Shown in pieces: positions 8,513-16,148 of a DNA stretch of 54,248 nucleotides. Position 1 is the first letter of the stretch. The number at the start of each line of letters is the position of its first letter. Made by a program: the position numbers and the translations under genes. The notes under the pieces were generated by a model that worked only from the letters and a program-made list of their open reading frames with translations, had not been told where the DNA came from and searched no databases. The stretch covers positions 1-54,248 of the forward strand of contig NZ_JTJL01000048.1 of NCBI RefSeq assembly GCF_001678495.1, written 5' to 3'. This DNA is from Gallibacterium salpingitidis (GTDB lineage: Bacteria; Pseudomonadota; Gammaproteobacteria; Enterobacterales; Pasteurellaceae).

Positions 8513-9862
8513 ATGAGAGAATATGATTATATTGCTATCGGTGGCGGTAGTGGCGGTATTGCATCGATTAATCGTGCTGCCAGTTACGGCAAAAAATGTG
8601 CCATTATTGAAGCGAAATATTTAGGCGGAACTTGTGTAAACGTAGGTTGTGTACCGAAAAAAGTAATGTGGTATGGTGCACAAATCGCCGAAGCTATTAA
8701 TCTTTATGCTCCAGATTATGGTTTTGATGTTACCGTTAATCGTTTTGACTTTGCTAAATTACGTGAGAGCCGCGAAGCTTATATTGATCGCATTCATCAA
8801 TCTTATGAACGTGTTCTTGGTAATAACAAAGTTGATGTCATTCGTGGCTTCGCTAAATTTGTTGACGCTAATACTGTTGAAGTAAACGGTGAACAAATCA
8901 GAGCAAAACATATCTTAATTGCAACTGGTGGTCGTCCAAGTCATCCAAATATCGAAGGTGCAGAATATGGGATCGATTCTGATGGTGTATTTGCATTAAC
9001 AGAATTACCGAAACGCGTTGCTGTTGTTGGGGCAGGTTATATTGCTGTCGAACTTGCTGGCGTATTACATAATCTTGGCGTAGAAACGCATCTATTCGTA
9101 CGTAAACACGCTCCTCTTCGTAATTTTGATCCACTAATTGTGGAAACCTTAGTTGAAATTATGAATAACGAGGGTGCAACTTTACATACTCAAGCTGTAC
9201 CACAAAAAGTGGTCAAAAACGCAGATGGTAGCTTAACGTTATTCCTTGAAGATGGTCGTTCACAAACTGTTGATTGCCTTGTTTGGGCGATTGGTCGTGT
9301 TCCAATGACAGATAACTTAAACCTTGAAGCCGCTGGTGTAAAAACGAACAGTAAAGGATTTATTGAAGTTGATAAATACCAAAATACCAATGTTAAAGGT
9401 ATTTATGCTGTTGGTGATAACACTGGTGCAGTTGAATTGACTCCTGTGGCAGTAGCCGCTGGTCGTCGTTTATCTGAACGTTTATTTAACAACAAACCAA
9501 ATGAACATTTAGATTATAACCTTATTCCAACTGTGGTATTTAGCCACCCACCGATTGGTACCGTTGGTCTCACTGAACCACAAGCAATTGAACAATATGG
9601 TGCAGAACAGGTGAAAGTGTATAAATCTACTTTCACTTCTATGTACACTGCCGTTACTCAACATCGCCAACCTTGTCGAATGAAATTGGTTTGTGTTGGT
9701 GCTGAAGAAAAAATCGTTGGTTTACATGGTATTGGTTTTGGTGTTGATGAAATGATTCAAGGTTTTGCGGTGGCAATCAAAATGGGTGCTACCAAAAAAG
9801 ACTTTGATAATACAGTGGCAATTCACCCAACAGGCTCAGAAGAGTTTGTTACTATGCGTTAA
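8513..9862 (+). CDS. gor: Glutathione reductase
   Basis: An FAD-dependent enzyme that reduces glutathione disulfide with NADPH in the cytoplasm. It has 449 residues. FAD binds the N-terminal GGGSGG motif. The redox-active disulfide is C41/C46 in [18 protein letters not shown] binds [13 protein letters not shown] followed by basic RKH. The second FAD motif ends in AVGD. The catalytic base is H438 in the terminal [18 protein letters not shown] lies upstream of the ATG. It is separated from rlmJ by 110 bp, enough for its own promoter, and is followed by a terminator. Confidence 0.97.
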   Translation: MREYDYIAIGGGSGGIASINRAASYGKKCAIIEAKYLGGTCVNVGCVPKKVMWYGAQIAEAINLYAPDYGFDVTVNRFDFAKLRESREAYIDRIHQSYERVLGNNKVDVIRGFAKFVDANTVEVNGEQIRAKHILIATGGRPSHPNIEGAEYGIDSDGVFALTELPKRVAVVGAGYIAVELAGVLHNLGVETHLFVRKHAPLRNFDPLIVETLVEIMNNEGATLHTQAVPQKVVKNADGSLTLFLEDGRSQTVDCLVWAIGRVPMTDNLNLEAAGVKTNSKGFIEVDKYQNTNVKGIYAVGDNTGAVELTPVAVAAGRRLSERLFNNKPNEHLDYNLIPTVVFSHPPIGTVGLTEPQAIEQYGAEQVKVYKSTFTSMYTAVTQHRQPCRMKLVCVGAEEKIVGLHGIGFGVDEMIQGFAVAIKMGATKKDFDNTVAIHPTGSEEFVTMR

Positions 9863-9890
9863 ACACAACGCACAAACATTCAATATCTCA

Positions 9891-9922
9891 ATATGCCCCA
9901 ACTTTGTTGGGGTATATTTTTT
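9891..9922 (+). terminator. Terminator of gor
   Basis: A 12-bp stem (ATATGCCCCAAC / GTTGGGGTATAT) with a TTT loop is followed by five T. Confidence 0.85.
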
Positions 9923-9953
9923 GTAGGTCGATATTCTTTCTAAACACCAATTC

Positions 9954-10041
9954 ACACTTTTTCCTTAGAAAAAATGTAAAAAATAACATTTTTTCATTGA
10001 AAAAAGTGTTTAACCAACTCACTTTTTCCTTGGAAAAAGTG
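9954..10041. repeat. Three evenly spaced palindromes upstream of an AAA ATPase gene
   Basis: Three related inverted repeats lie in tandem at 9954-9977, 9985-10010 and 10020-10041. The best is perfect: CACTTTTTCC, TT, GGAAAAAGTG. The others keep the ACACTTTTT / AAAAAATGT and AACATTTTTTC / GAAAAAAGTGTT arms with a few mismatches. Their centres are 32 and 33 bp apart, about three helical turns. The third overlaps the likely -35 region of the promoter for the downstream gene. An operator array is the simplest reading. Confidence 0.6.
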
Positions 10042-10059
10042 TTTTAATCACTCTATAAT
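10030..10059 (+). promoter_or_regulatory. Likely promoter of the DUF4143 ATPase gene
   Basis: TATAAT at 10054-10059 is a perfect -10 element. A weak -35, TTGGAA at 10030-10035, lies 18 bp upstream and inside the third palindrome, so a protein bound there would compete with RNA polymerase. Confidence 0.5.
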
Positions 10060-10088
10060 AATAAAAAATCCAGAACAGAAGATGCAAA

Positions 10089-11384
10089 ATGAAACGTCAT
10101 ATCTTAGCTTTATTACAGAAATGGAAAACAAAAAACAATCGTAAACCGCTAATTATACAAGGCGCAAGACAAGTTGGTAAAACCTGGATAATGCAGCATT
10201 TTGGTGAACAGGCATTTGATCAGGTTGCCTATATCAATTTTGATAACAATCCTAGAATGAAAACCTTATTTTCTGGAGATTACAATATCGATCGGCTGAT
10301 TTTAGGACTAAAAATTGAAAGTGGTGTTGATATCCAGGCTGAAAATACATTGCTGATTTTTGATGAAATTCAAGAAGTACCACAAGCATTATCTTCTCTA
10401 AAATATTTTTATGAAAATGCTCCCCAATTTTATATTATTGCCGCAGGATCATTATTAGGTATATCACTTCACCATCAAACCTCTTTTCCTGTAGGAAAAG
10501 TCGATTTCTTGCCAATTTATCCAATGGATTTTCAAGAATTTCTATGGGCAATGGGTAAAGATGATCTCGTTCAACTATTGAAGATGCAAGATTGGGTGTT
10601 AATTAGTACGATGAAATCTCATTATATTGAGTTATTGCGTCAATATTATTTCGTTGGTGGTATGCCCGAAGCAGTTAAAAACTTTGTTGCAACACAAAAT
10701 TTAGATGAAGTACGTCAAGTACAACGTAATCTATTAATGGCGTATGAACAGGATTTTTCTAAACATATTCAAGATGGGCAAACCGTACAACGAGTACGAG
10801 CCTTATGGAACAGCATCCCAGAACAACTAGCTAAAGAAAATAAAAAATTTTTCTATACTCATCTACAGAAAGGTGCAAGAAGCAAAGACTATGAGCTCGC
10901 TCTACAATGGCTGAAAGATAGTGGCTTAGTGCATACTGTGCAACGTATTAAAAAACCTCACTTACCTCTTAGTGCTTATCAGGATAATGCTTTTAAATTA
11001 TTTAGTCTTGATGTTGGTTTACTTGCCGCACAAAGTTACTTAGATCCAAGTATTCTACTAGAAGGTAATCGTCTATTTACTGAATTTAAAGGTTCATTAA
11101 CAGAACAATATGTCTTACAACAATTGCTAGTACTACAAGATAATCCTATCTTCTACTGGGCAACGGAAAAAGGCACCGCCGAAGTCGATTTTATTTTACA
11201 ACAAGGACAGGATGTTACGCCTATCGAAGTAAAAGCTGAAGAAAATCTTAAAGCAAAAAGTTTAAAAGTGTATGTTGATCAGTATCAACCTAAACAGGCA
11301 CTACGATTATCAATGGCGGATTACAAAGAACAAGATTGGGTGGTAAATATACCGTTATATGCCTTGAGTAAGAAATTAGCTTAA
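10089..11384 (+). CDS. AAA family ATPase with DUF4143 domain
   Basis: A 431-residue protein of the AAA_14/DUF4143 family, whose cellular role is not established. Walker A is GARQVGKT (residues 25-32) and Walker B is LLIFDEIQ with D92-E93. The middle domain is DUF4143-like. The C-terminal part, about residues 365-390, contains VDFILQQGQDVTPIEVK, a pattern like the D...ExK core of PD-(D/E)XK nuclease folds, though catalysis is unproven. Such genes are usually single-gene accessory units present in several copies per genome. It has its own promoter behind three palindromes and borders a decayed AT-rich region, which supports an accessory origin. No toxin or antitoxin partner is visible. Confidence 0.8.
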   Translation: MKRHILALLQKWKTKNNRKPLIIQGARQVGKTWIMQHFGEQAFDQVAYINFDNNPRMKTLFSGDYNIDRLILGLKIESGVDIQAENTLLIFDEIQEVPQALSSLKYFYENAPQFYIIAAGSLLGISLHHQTSFPVGKVDFLPIYPMDFQEFLWAMGKDDLVQLLKMQDWVLISTMKSHYIELLRQYYFVGGMPEAVKNFVATQNLDEVRQVQRNLLMAYEQDFSKHIQDGQTVQRVRALWNSIPEQLAKENKKFFYTHLQKGARSKDYELALQWLKDSGLVHTVQRIKKPHLPLSAYQDNAFKLFSLDVGLLAAQSYLDPSILLEGNRLFTEFKGSLTEQYVLQQLLVLQDNPIFYWATEKGTAEVDFILQQGQDVTPIEVKAEENLKAKSLKVYVDQYQPKQALRLSMADYKEQDWVVNIPLYALSKKLA

Positions 11385-11529
11385 GATACCAACTTATTTT
11401 GTTTTTATGATTTGATGAAGTTTTTGAGGATTACAGATAAAAGATATTTAGTGATAATTTTTTTCTGCTAATTCACTAACAATTATAACTCACTAATTTT
11501 TAAATATCTTATTTGCCAATGGTATGTAT

Positions 11530-11721
11530 TTAATCATTTCTTCGAAAAATTATACGTACAAAATATATTATAATAGCCCCTATAATTGAATTTGCTATAG
11601 GTTCAAAAAAATCAATGCTACTTGTAATATCATTAATGTATTTATCAAATAGAAAAGAAAATATTTTTCCTGAAATTATTCCCACATAAACTGCAATAAA
11701 TCCATATATGAAAATTTTCAT
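11530..11721 (-). CDS. Small hydrophobic protein, two predicted membrane helices
   Basis: A 63-codon frame for a hydrophobic protein with two likely membrane helices (about residues 3-25 and 42-58) and a basic C-terminus (RIIFRRND). I recognise no family. It has a proper ribosome site (GAGGG, 9 nt upstream), and its ATG overlaps the stop of the upstream frame as TAATG, which suggests translational coupling. It is the only intact-looking member of a run of small membrane-protein frames; those upstream are broken. Base composition is far more AT-rich than in neighbouring core genes. It may be a surviving member of a decayed operon, for example of the immunity-protein type, but nothing proves that role. 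Confidence 0.5.
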   Translation of the reverse strand: MKIFIYGFIAVYVGIISGKIFSFLFDKYINDITSSIDFFEPIANSIIGAIIIYFVRIIFRRND

Positions 11722-12018
11722 TATTTATTACCCTCTTTATTTCTTGATAAAATATTATCTATTCCAAAATCAGAAATACTCCCAATAGCAGAACCAATTA
11801 AAGTTTTAGCAAAATATTTTTCAATTAATAAATCTAACATATAAAATACAAATAAGAATATAAACATCGATCCTTTTAGCAATCAATAAAAATTTCTATA
11901 ATCAATTAAATCCCCATAGTTAATATATCTTAAAATAAAAATAGGTGTTCCAATTACCAACAAATATAAATAACATATCAAAAATACTAAAAACCATTTT
12001 TCTATTATCTCTATTCAT
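11721..12018 (-). pseudogene. Broken small membrane-protein gene
   Basis: From ATG 12018 the frame reads MNRDNRK and then leaves a long hydrophobic frame at a run of five A near 12000. In the next frame FLVFLICYLYLLVIGTPIF continues to a TGA at 11883-11885. In that same frame, after LLKGS, a 48-codon stretch from ATG 11867 (AGGA ribosome site) runs to TAA at 11721 and contains two hydrophobic segments. Removing one A and the TGA would give one protein of about 95 residues with three or four membrane helices. The last 48 codons may still be translated. Family unknown. Its stop overlaps the next ATG as TAATG. Confidence 0.45.
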
Positions 12019-12064
12019 TTTTTATTATGTATATAGATAAACTAAATTTTTGAGAAAAAAGTAA

Positions 12065-12279
12065 TTATTTCAGTCCAAACATCTTTCCAATTTTTGCAAG
12101 TAAAACTGTAAAAATTGTTGCTAATAATGCTTTCGATAACATACTATTATAAAATATTTATATCAAAAATAAAAACTTTATCATAAAAAAATCAAGCAAT
12201 CTAAATAACAGATAAATCACTATAAAACAAACATAATAACATATGAATATACTACATACTCCTAATATTTTTTCTTCAT
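12065..12279 (-). pseudogene. Broken small membrane-protein gene, possible paralogue of its neighbour
   Basis: ATG 12279 gives MKKKY and a stop, but adding one base in the run of six A restores MKKKILGVCSIFICYYVC and a further hydrophobic stretch to a TAA at 12158-12160. In the same frame a 25-codon piece from ATG 12142 continues (LSKALLATIFTVLLAKIGK) to TAA at 12065. The layout, two hydrophobic parts divided by a stop, resembles that of the adjacent broken gene, so the two may be decayed duplicates. Its ATG overlaps the stop of an upstream relic as TAATG. No family recognised. Confidence 0.4.
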
Positions 12280-12745
12280 TATTTTGATTCCTTTTGACGA
12301 ATAGTTATATCCATACTTTTATCAAACATCCTTCATCCCCTTGAATATTTGATAAATCTTTAATTGCATTATTTAGTCTTTCTTTATTTTTAATATAGAA
12401 TTATTAGAATATCTAGCTTTAGCATTTCAGAGAAATTTCCTCCGATAAAAAATTTTTAAAATCTATTAAACTCAGTACTTGTATATATTTATTCAAAATT
12501 AATTTAAATAACTACTTTTTATTTTATATGTTTTAATAAGTATATTCTTATATCATTTTGATAGAAAATAAATCATCAAAACTAATTTTACACACATTAT
12601 TTTTATAATTTATAAATAATATATTATATTTAGTTTCTATACTAACCACTTCTTTCATCTCTAAGGAGAAAATTTCTAAATTTTGATAGTTAATAAAAAT
12701 ATTAACTTCAGCGAGATAAGTAAAATATACATATATTTCTACCAG
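12279..12745 (-). pseudogene. Multiply frameshifted coding relic, family unknown
   Basis: Protein-like segments appear in order on the minus strand but in changing frames. They include AEVNIFINYQNLEIFSLEM to FDDLFSIKMI (stop at 12548), LNKYIQVLSLIDFKNFLSEE, KERLNNAIKDLSNIQGDEG and finally MFDKSMDITIRQKESK, which ends at TAA 12281-12279 overlapping the next ATG. Joined, they would make a soluble protein of more than 150 residues whose start is lost near the sucD terminator. At least four frame breaks are needed, so it cannot be functional as read. The origin of the relic cannot be stated. Confidence 0.4.
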
Positions 12746-12748
12746 GCT

Positions 12749-12775
12749 ACAAAAAATCCGCCTGACGGCGGATTT
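12749..12775 (-). terminator. Terminator of sucABCD
   Basis: On the minus strand a 9-bp perfect stem (AAATCCGCC / GGCGGATTT) with a 4-nt loop is followed by a T run. It lies 33 nt past the sucD stop. Confidence 0.88.
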
Positions 12776-12807
12776 CTTTCATTTAATTTTAGTAATTAAA
12801 ATACTAA

Positions 12808-13677
12808 CTAGCCTAATAACTCACGTAATGCTTTACCAATATCAGCTAAGCTACGTACAGTTTTCACGCCTGCTGCTTCAAGTGCTGCATATTTTTCATC
12901 TGCGGTTCCTTTACCACCGCTGATAATCGCACCTGCGTGTCCCATACGTTTACCTTTTGGCGCAGTTACCCCAGCAATATAAGAAACAACTGGTTTAGTG
13001 ACGTGTTGCTTAATATAAGCTGCCGCTTCTTCTTCTGCCGAACCACCGATTTCACCGATCATCACAATCGCTTTCGTTTCAGGATCAGCTTCAAATAGTT
13101 TAAGGATATCAATAAAACTTGAACCTGGAATTGGGTCACCACCAATACCAACACAAGTTGATTGGCCATAACCTTCATCAGTAGTTTGTTTTACAGCTTC
13201 ATAAGTTAATGTACCTGAACGAGATACGATACCAATGCTACCTTTTTTGTGAATATGTGCTGGCATAATACCGATTTTACATTCACCCGGAGTAATTACG
13301 CCAGGGCAGTTAGGGCCAATCATACGTACACCAGTTTGGTTAAGTTTTTGTTTTACTACTAACATATCCACTGTTGGGATACCTTCAGTAATACAAACAA
13401 CTAGCTGAATACCTGCATCAATCGCTTCTAAAATTGCATCTTTACAGCCCGGCGCTGGTACATAAATAACAGAAGCTGTTGCGCCTGTTGCTTCTACTGC
13501 TTCACGAACAGTATTAAATACTGGTAAACCTAGATGAGTTGTGCCGCCTTTATTTGGTGAAACCCCACCGACTAATTGAGTACCGTAAGCTAAAGCTTGT
13601 TCTGAATGGAAAGTTCCTTGACCGCCAGTAAAACCCTGACAAATAACTTTTGTATTTTTATCAATTAAAATAGACAT
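12808..13677 (-). CDS. sucD: Succinyl-CoA synthetase, alpha subunit
   Basis: The ADP-forming succinyl-CoA ligase alpha subunit (289 residues) binds CoA and carries the phosphohistidine intermediate. The N-terminal CoA-binding Rossmann domain contains [13 protein letters not shown]. The phosphorylated histidine lies in [15 protein letters not shown] near residue 245. The enzyme converts succinyl-CoA, ADP and phosphate to succinate, CoA and ATP. It overlaps the sucC stop by one base (TAATG), so the two subunits are translationally coupled. It is the last gene of sucABCD. Confidence 0.97.
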   Translation of the reverse strand: MSILIDKNTKVICQGFTGGQGTFHSEQALAYGTQLVGGVSPNKGGTTHLGLPVFNTVREAVEATGATASVIYVPAPGCKDAILEAIDAGIQLVVCITEGIPTVDMLVVKQKLNQTGVRMIGPNCPGVITPGECKIGIMPAHIHKKGSIGIVSRSGTLTYEAVKQTTDEGYGQSTCVGIGGDPIPGSSFIDILKLFEADPETKAIVMIGEIGGSAEEEAAAYIKQHVTKPVVSYIAGVTAPKGKRMGHAGAIISGGKGTADEKYAALEAAGVKTVRSLADIGKALRELLG

Positions 13678-14843
13678 TATTTTTCCTCCGCAGCTTTAAC
13701 TACCATTTGTGCCGCTTCTGTTAATGAATTGGCCGCCATAATTTTAAGTCCACTATTTGCTAGAATTTCACGACCTAATTCAGCGTTGTTTCCTTCTAAT
13801 CTCACCACAACTGGTACATTGATACCAACTTCTTTCACCGCATCAATAATTCCGTTAGCAATCAAGTCACAACGTACAATACCACCAAAGATATTTACCA
13901 ATACCGCTTTTACATTTTTATCAGAAAGGATAATTTTGAAGGCTGTTGCCACACGTTCTTTTGTTGCACCACCACCAACATCGAGGAAGTTCGCCGGATT
14001 ACCACCATGAAGTTTAACAATATCCATTGTTCCCATTGCTAAACCAGCACCATTCACCATACAACCGATGTTACCATCAAGCGCAACATAGTTAAGTTGT
14101 GATTCTTCTGCTTCCGCTTCACGTGGATCTTCTTGGCTTAAATCACGCATTGCGAGTAAATCTGGATGACGATATAACGCATTACCATCAATCACGACTT
14201 TCGCATCTAAACAATGTAATTTTCCGCTTTCTAAAATTACTAATGGGTTAATTTCGAGTAATGCCGCATCTTTTTCGATAAAGAGTTTGGTTAATTGGCA
14301 GAACATTTGTGTGAATTGTTTGGTTTGTTCTGGATTTAAACCCAATTTAAACGCTAACTCACGACCTTGATATGGCATACCACCAATTAGTGCATCCACA
14401 TAAACTTTATGTAATAAATGTGGTGTTTTTGCTGCTACTTCTTCAATATTTACCCCACCTTCAGTTGATGCCATAAAGACTACTGATTGTGATGAACGGT
14501 CAATTACCATTCCTACATACAACTCTTTTTGGATTTGTGAAGCTTCTTCGATATAAATTGTATTAACTGGTTGACCATTCGCATCAGTTTGGAAAGTAAC
14601 CAAACGTTTGCCTAACCAGCGATCAAAAAATTCGGCGACTTCTTGTTCAGTACGAGCTAATTTTACGCCGCCCGCTTTACCACGTCCGCCAGCATGAACT
14701 TGACATTTTACTACCCATTCATTGCCGCCTAATGTTTTCATCGCTTGTAAACCTTCTTCTAAGTTTTGACAAGCAATACCTTTACTTACAGGTAAGTTAT
14801 ATTCAGCAAAAATTTGCTTACTTTGATATTCATGTAAATTCAT
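13677..14843 (-). CDS. sucC: Succinyl-CoA synthetase, beta subunit
   Basis: The nucleotide-binding beta subunit, 388 residues as in E. coli. It begins [20 protein letters not shown]. The ATP-grasp domain has [19 protein letters not shown] and later LEINPLVI. The C-terminal CoA-ligase domain has [16 protein letters not shown]. The frame extends to 14870, but AGGAG just upstream of 14843 and the family N-terminus fix the start. A stable stem-loop lies in the 84-bp gap after sucB. Confidence 0.97.
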   Translation of the reverse strand: MNLHEYQSKQIFAEYNLPVSKGIACQNLEEGLQAMKTLGGNEWVVKCQVHAGGRGKAGGVKLARTEQEVAEFFDRWLGKRLVTFQTDANGQPVNTIYIEEASQIQKELYVGMVIDRSSQSVVFMASTEGGVNIEEVAAKTPHLLHKVYVDALIGGMPYQGRELAFKLGLNPEQTKQFTQMFCQLTKLFIEKDAALLEINPLVILESGKLHCLDAKVVIDGNALYRHPDLLAMRDLSQEDPREAEAEESQLNYVALDGNIGCMVNGAGLAMGTMDIVKLHGGNPANFLDVGGGATKERVATAFKIILSDKNVKAVLVNIFGGIVRCDLIANGIIDAVKEVGINVPVVVRLEGNNAELGREILANSGLKIMAANSLTEAAQMVVKAAEEK

Positions 14844-14871
14844 GCTTTCTCCTATTGATTGCATTTGCACC

Positions 14872-14898
14872 GCCCGCCATTAATCACTAATGGCAGGC
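14872..14898 (-). other. Stem-loop between sucB and sucC
   Basis: GCCCGCCATTA and TAATGGCAGGC pair at 10 of 11 positions around a 5-nt loop. No T run follows in the direction of transcription, so it is not a standard terminator. An mRNA-stabilising or processing hairpin inside the sucABCD transcript is more likely. Confidence 0.5.
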
Positions 14899-14927
14899 AT
14901 TGATTGAATGTAGTAATAATTATTAGC

Positions 14928-16133
14928 TTAGATTTCTAATAAGATACGTGTTGGATCTTCCAACAATTCTTTAATGGTTACTAAGAAACCGACTGACTCT
15001 CTACCATCAACTAAACGGTGATCATAAGACAAGGCAAGATACATCATTGGACGAATCTCAACTTGACCATTCACCGCAACCGGACGATCTTTAATCGCAT
15101 GCATACCTAAAATGGCACTTTGTGGTGGGTTGATAATCGGTGTTGACATTAATGAACCAAACACACCGCCGTTGGTAATAGTGAAATTACCACCTGTGAG
15201 ATCTTCAACAGTTAATTTACCGTCACGACCTTTTTCCGCTAATACTTTAATTTGTTTCTCAATTTCAGCCATACTGAGTTGATCACAGTCGCGTAATACT
15301 GGTGTTACCAAGCCGCGTGGCGTTGAAACAGCAATACTAATATCAAAATAGTTGTGGTACACAATATCATCACCGTCAAGTGAGGCATTGATTTCTGGAT
15401 AACGTTTTAACGCTTCTACTACTGCTTTCACATAGAAAGACATAAAGCCTAAACGTACACCATGTTTCTTCTCAAATTGTTCACCGTATTGTTTACGTAA
15501 TTTCTTGATTGGAGTCATATCCAATTCATTGAAAGTAGTAAGCATTGCTGTACTATTTTTTGCTTCTAATAGACGTTCAGCAATACGTTTACGTAAACGA
15601 GTCATAGGTACACGTTTTTCACTGCGTGCTGCTAATGCCGGTGCAGCTTCTTCAACTGCCGGTTTCGCAGTCGATACAGAAGCAGCATAAGCTTCAACAT
15701 CTTCACGAGTTAAACGTCCGCCTACACCAGAACCTTTAATTTTGCTCGGATCAAGATCTTTTTCTGCAAGTAAACGACGTACCCCTGGGCTTAAAGCATC
15801 ATTTGAACTATCAGGTTCAATCGCAGCATGTTGACGATCTGAAGGGGTTGGTTCAGTTTGGTTAACGCTAGCTTTAGTTTCTTCGCCTTCTTTTACTTCG
15901 CGTAACTTACCTAATAGTTGTTTACTAACAACAGTTGCACCTTCTTCTTCAACAATGCTATCTAAAACACCATCAATACTCGCAGGAACTTCTAACACCA
16001 CTTTATCGGTTTCAATTTCAACAAGCACTTCATCACGTTTAACAAAATCACCTGCTTTTTTATGCCAAGTGGCAACAGTTGCATCGGCAACAGATTCCGG
16101 CAAATCAGGAACAACAATTTCAACATTACTCAT
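14928..16133 (-). CDS. sucB: Dihydrolipoyllysine succinyltransferase (E2 of 2-oxoglutarate dehydrogenase)
   Basis: E2 core of the 2-oxoglutarate dehydrogenase complex, 401 residues. The N-terminal lipoyl domain has the lipoylated lysine in [12 protein letters not shown] (about residue 43). A linker leads to the peripheral-subunit-binding domain ([23 protein letters not shown]). The catalytic acetyltransferase-type domain ends with the active site [10 protein letters not shown]. It transfers the succinyl group from lipoamide to CoA. sucA ends 15 nt upstream, so the two are co-transcribed. lpd, the E3 gene, is not in the window. Confidence 0.97.
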   Translation of the reverse strand: MSNVEIVVPDLPESVADATVATWHKKAGDFVKRDEVLVEIETDKVVLEVPASIDGVLDSIVEEEGATVVSKQLLGKLREVKEGEETKASVNQTEPTPSDRQHAAIEPDSSNDALSPGVRRLLAEKDLDPSKIKGSGVGGRLTREDVEAYAASVSTAKPAVEEAAPALAARSEKRVPMTRLRKRIAERLLEAKNSTAMLTTFNELDMTPIKKLRKQYGEQFEKKHGVRLGFMSFYVKAVVEALKRYPEINASLDGDDIVYHNYFDISIAVSTPRGLVTPVLRDCDQLSMAEIEKQIKVLAEKGRDGKLTVEDLTGGNFTITNGGVFGSLMSTPIINPPQSAILGMHAIKDRPVAVNGQVEIRPMMYLALSYDHRLVDGRESVGFLVTIKELLEDPTRILLEI

Positions 16134-16148
16134 TTATATATCCTCTAC

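Noticed and set aside
9954..10041. Palindromes as a CRISPR or transposon end
   Set aside because: Only three copies, each palindromic and phased on a promoter, with no spacer-like inserts and no transposase nearby.
12065..12142. 25-codon hydrophobic peptide resembling a small membrane toxin
   Set aside because: It is in frame with the broken gene upstream and lacks a ribosome site, so it is better read as the tail of that pseudogene.
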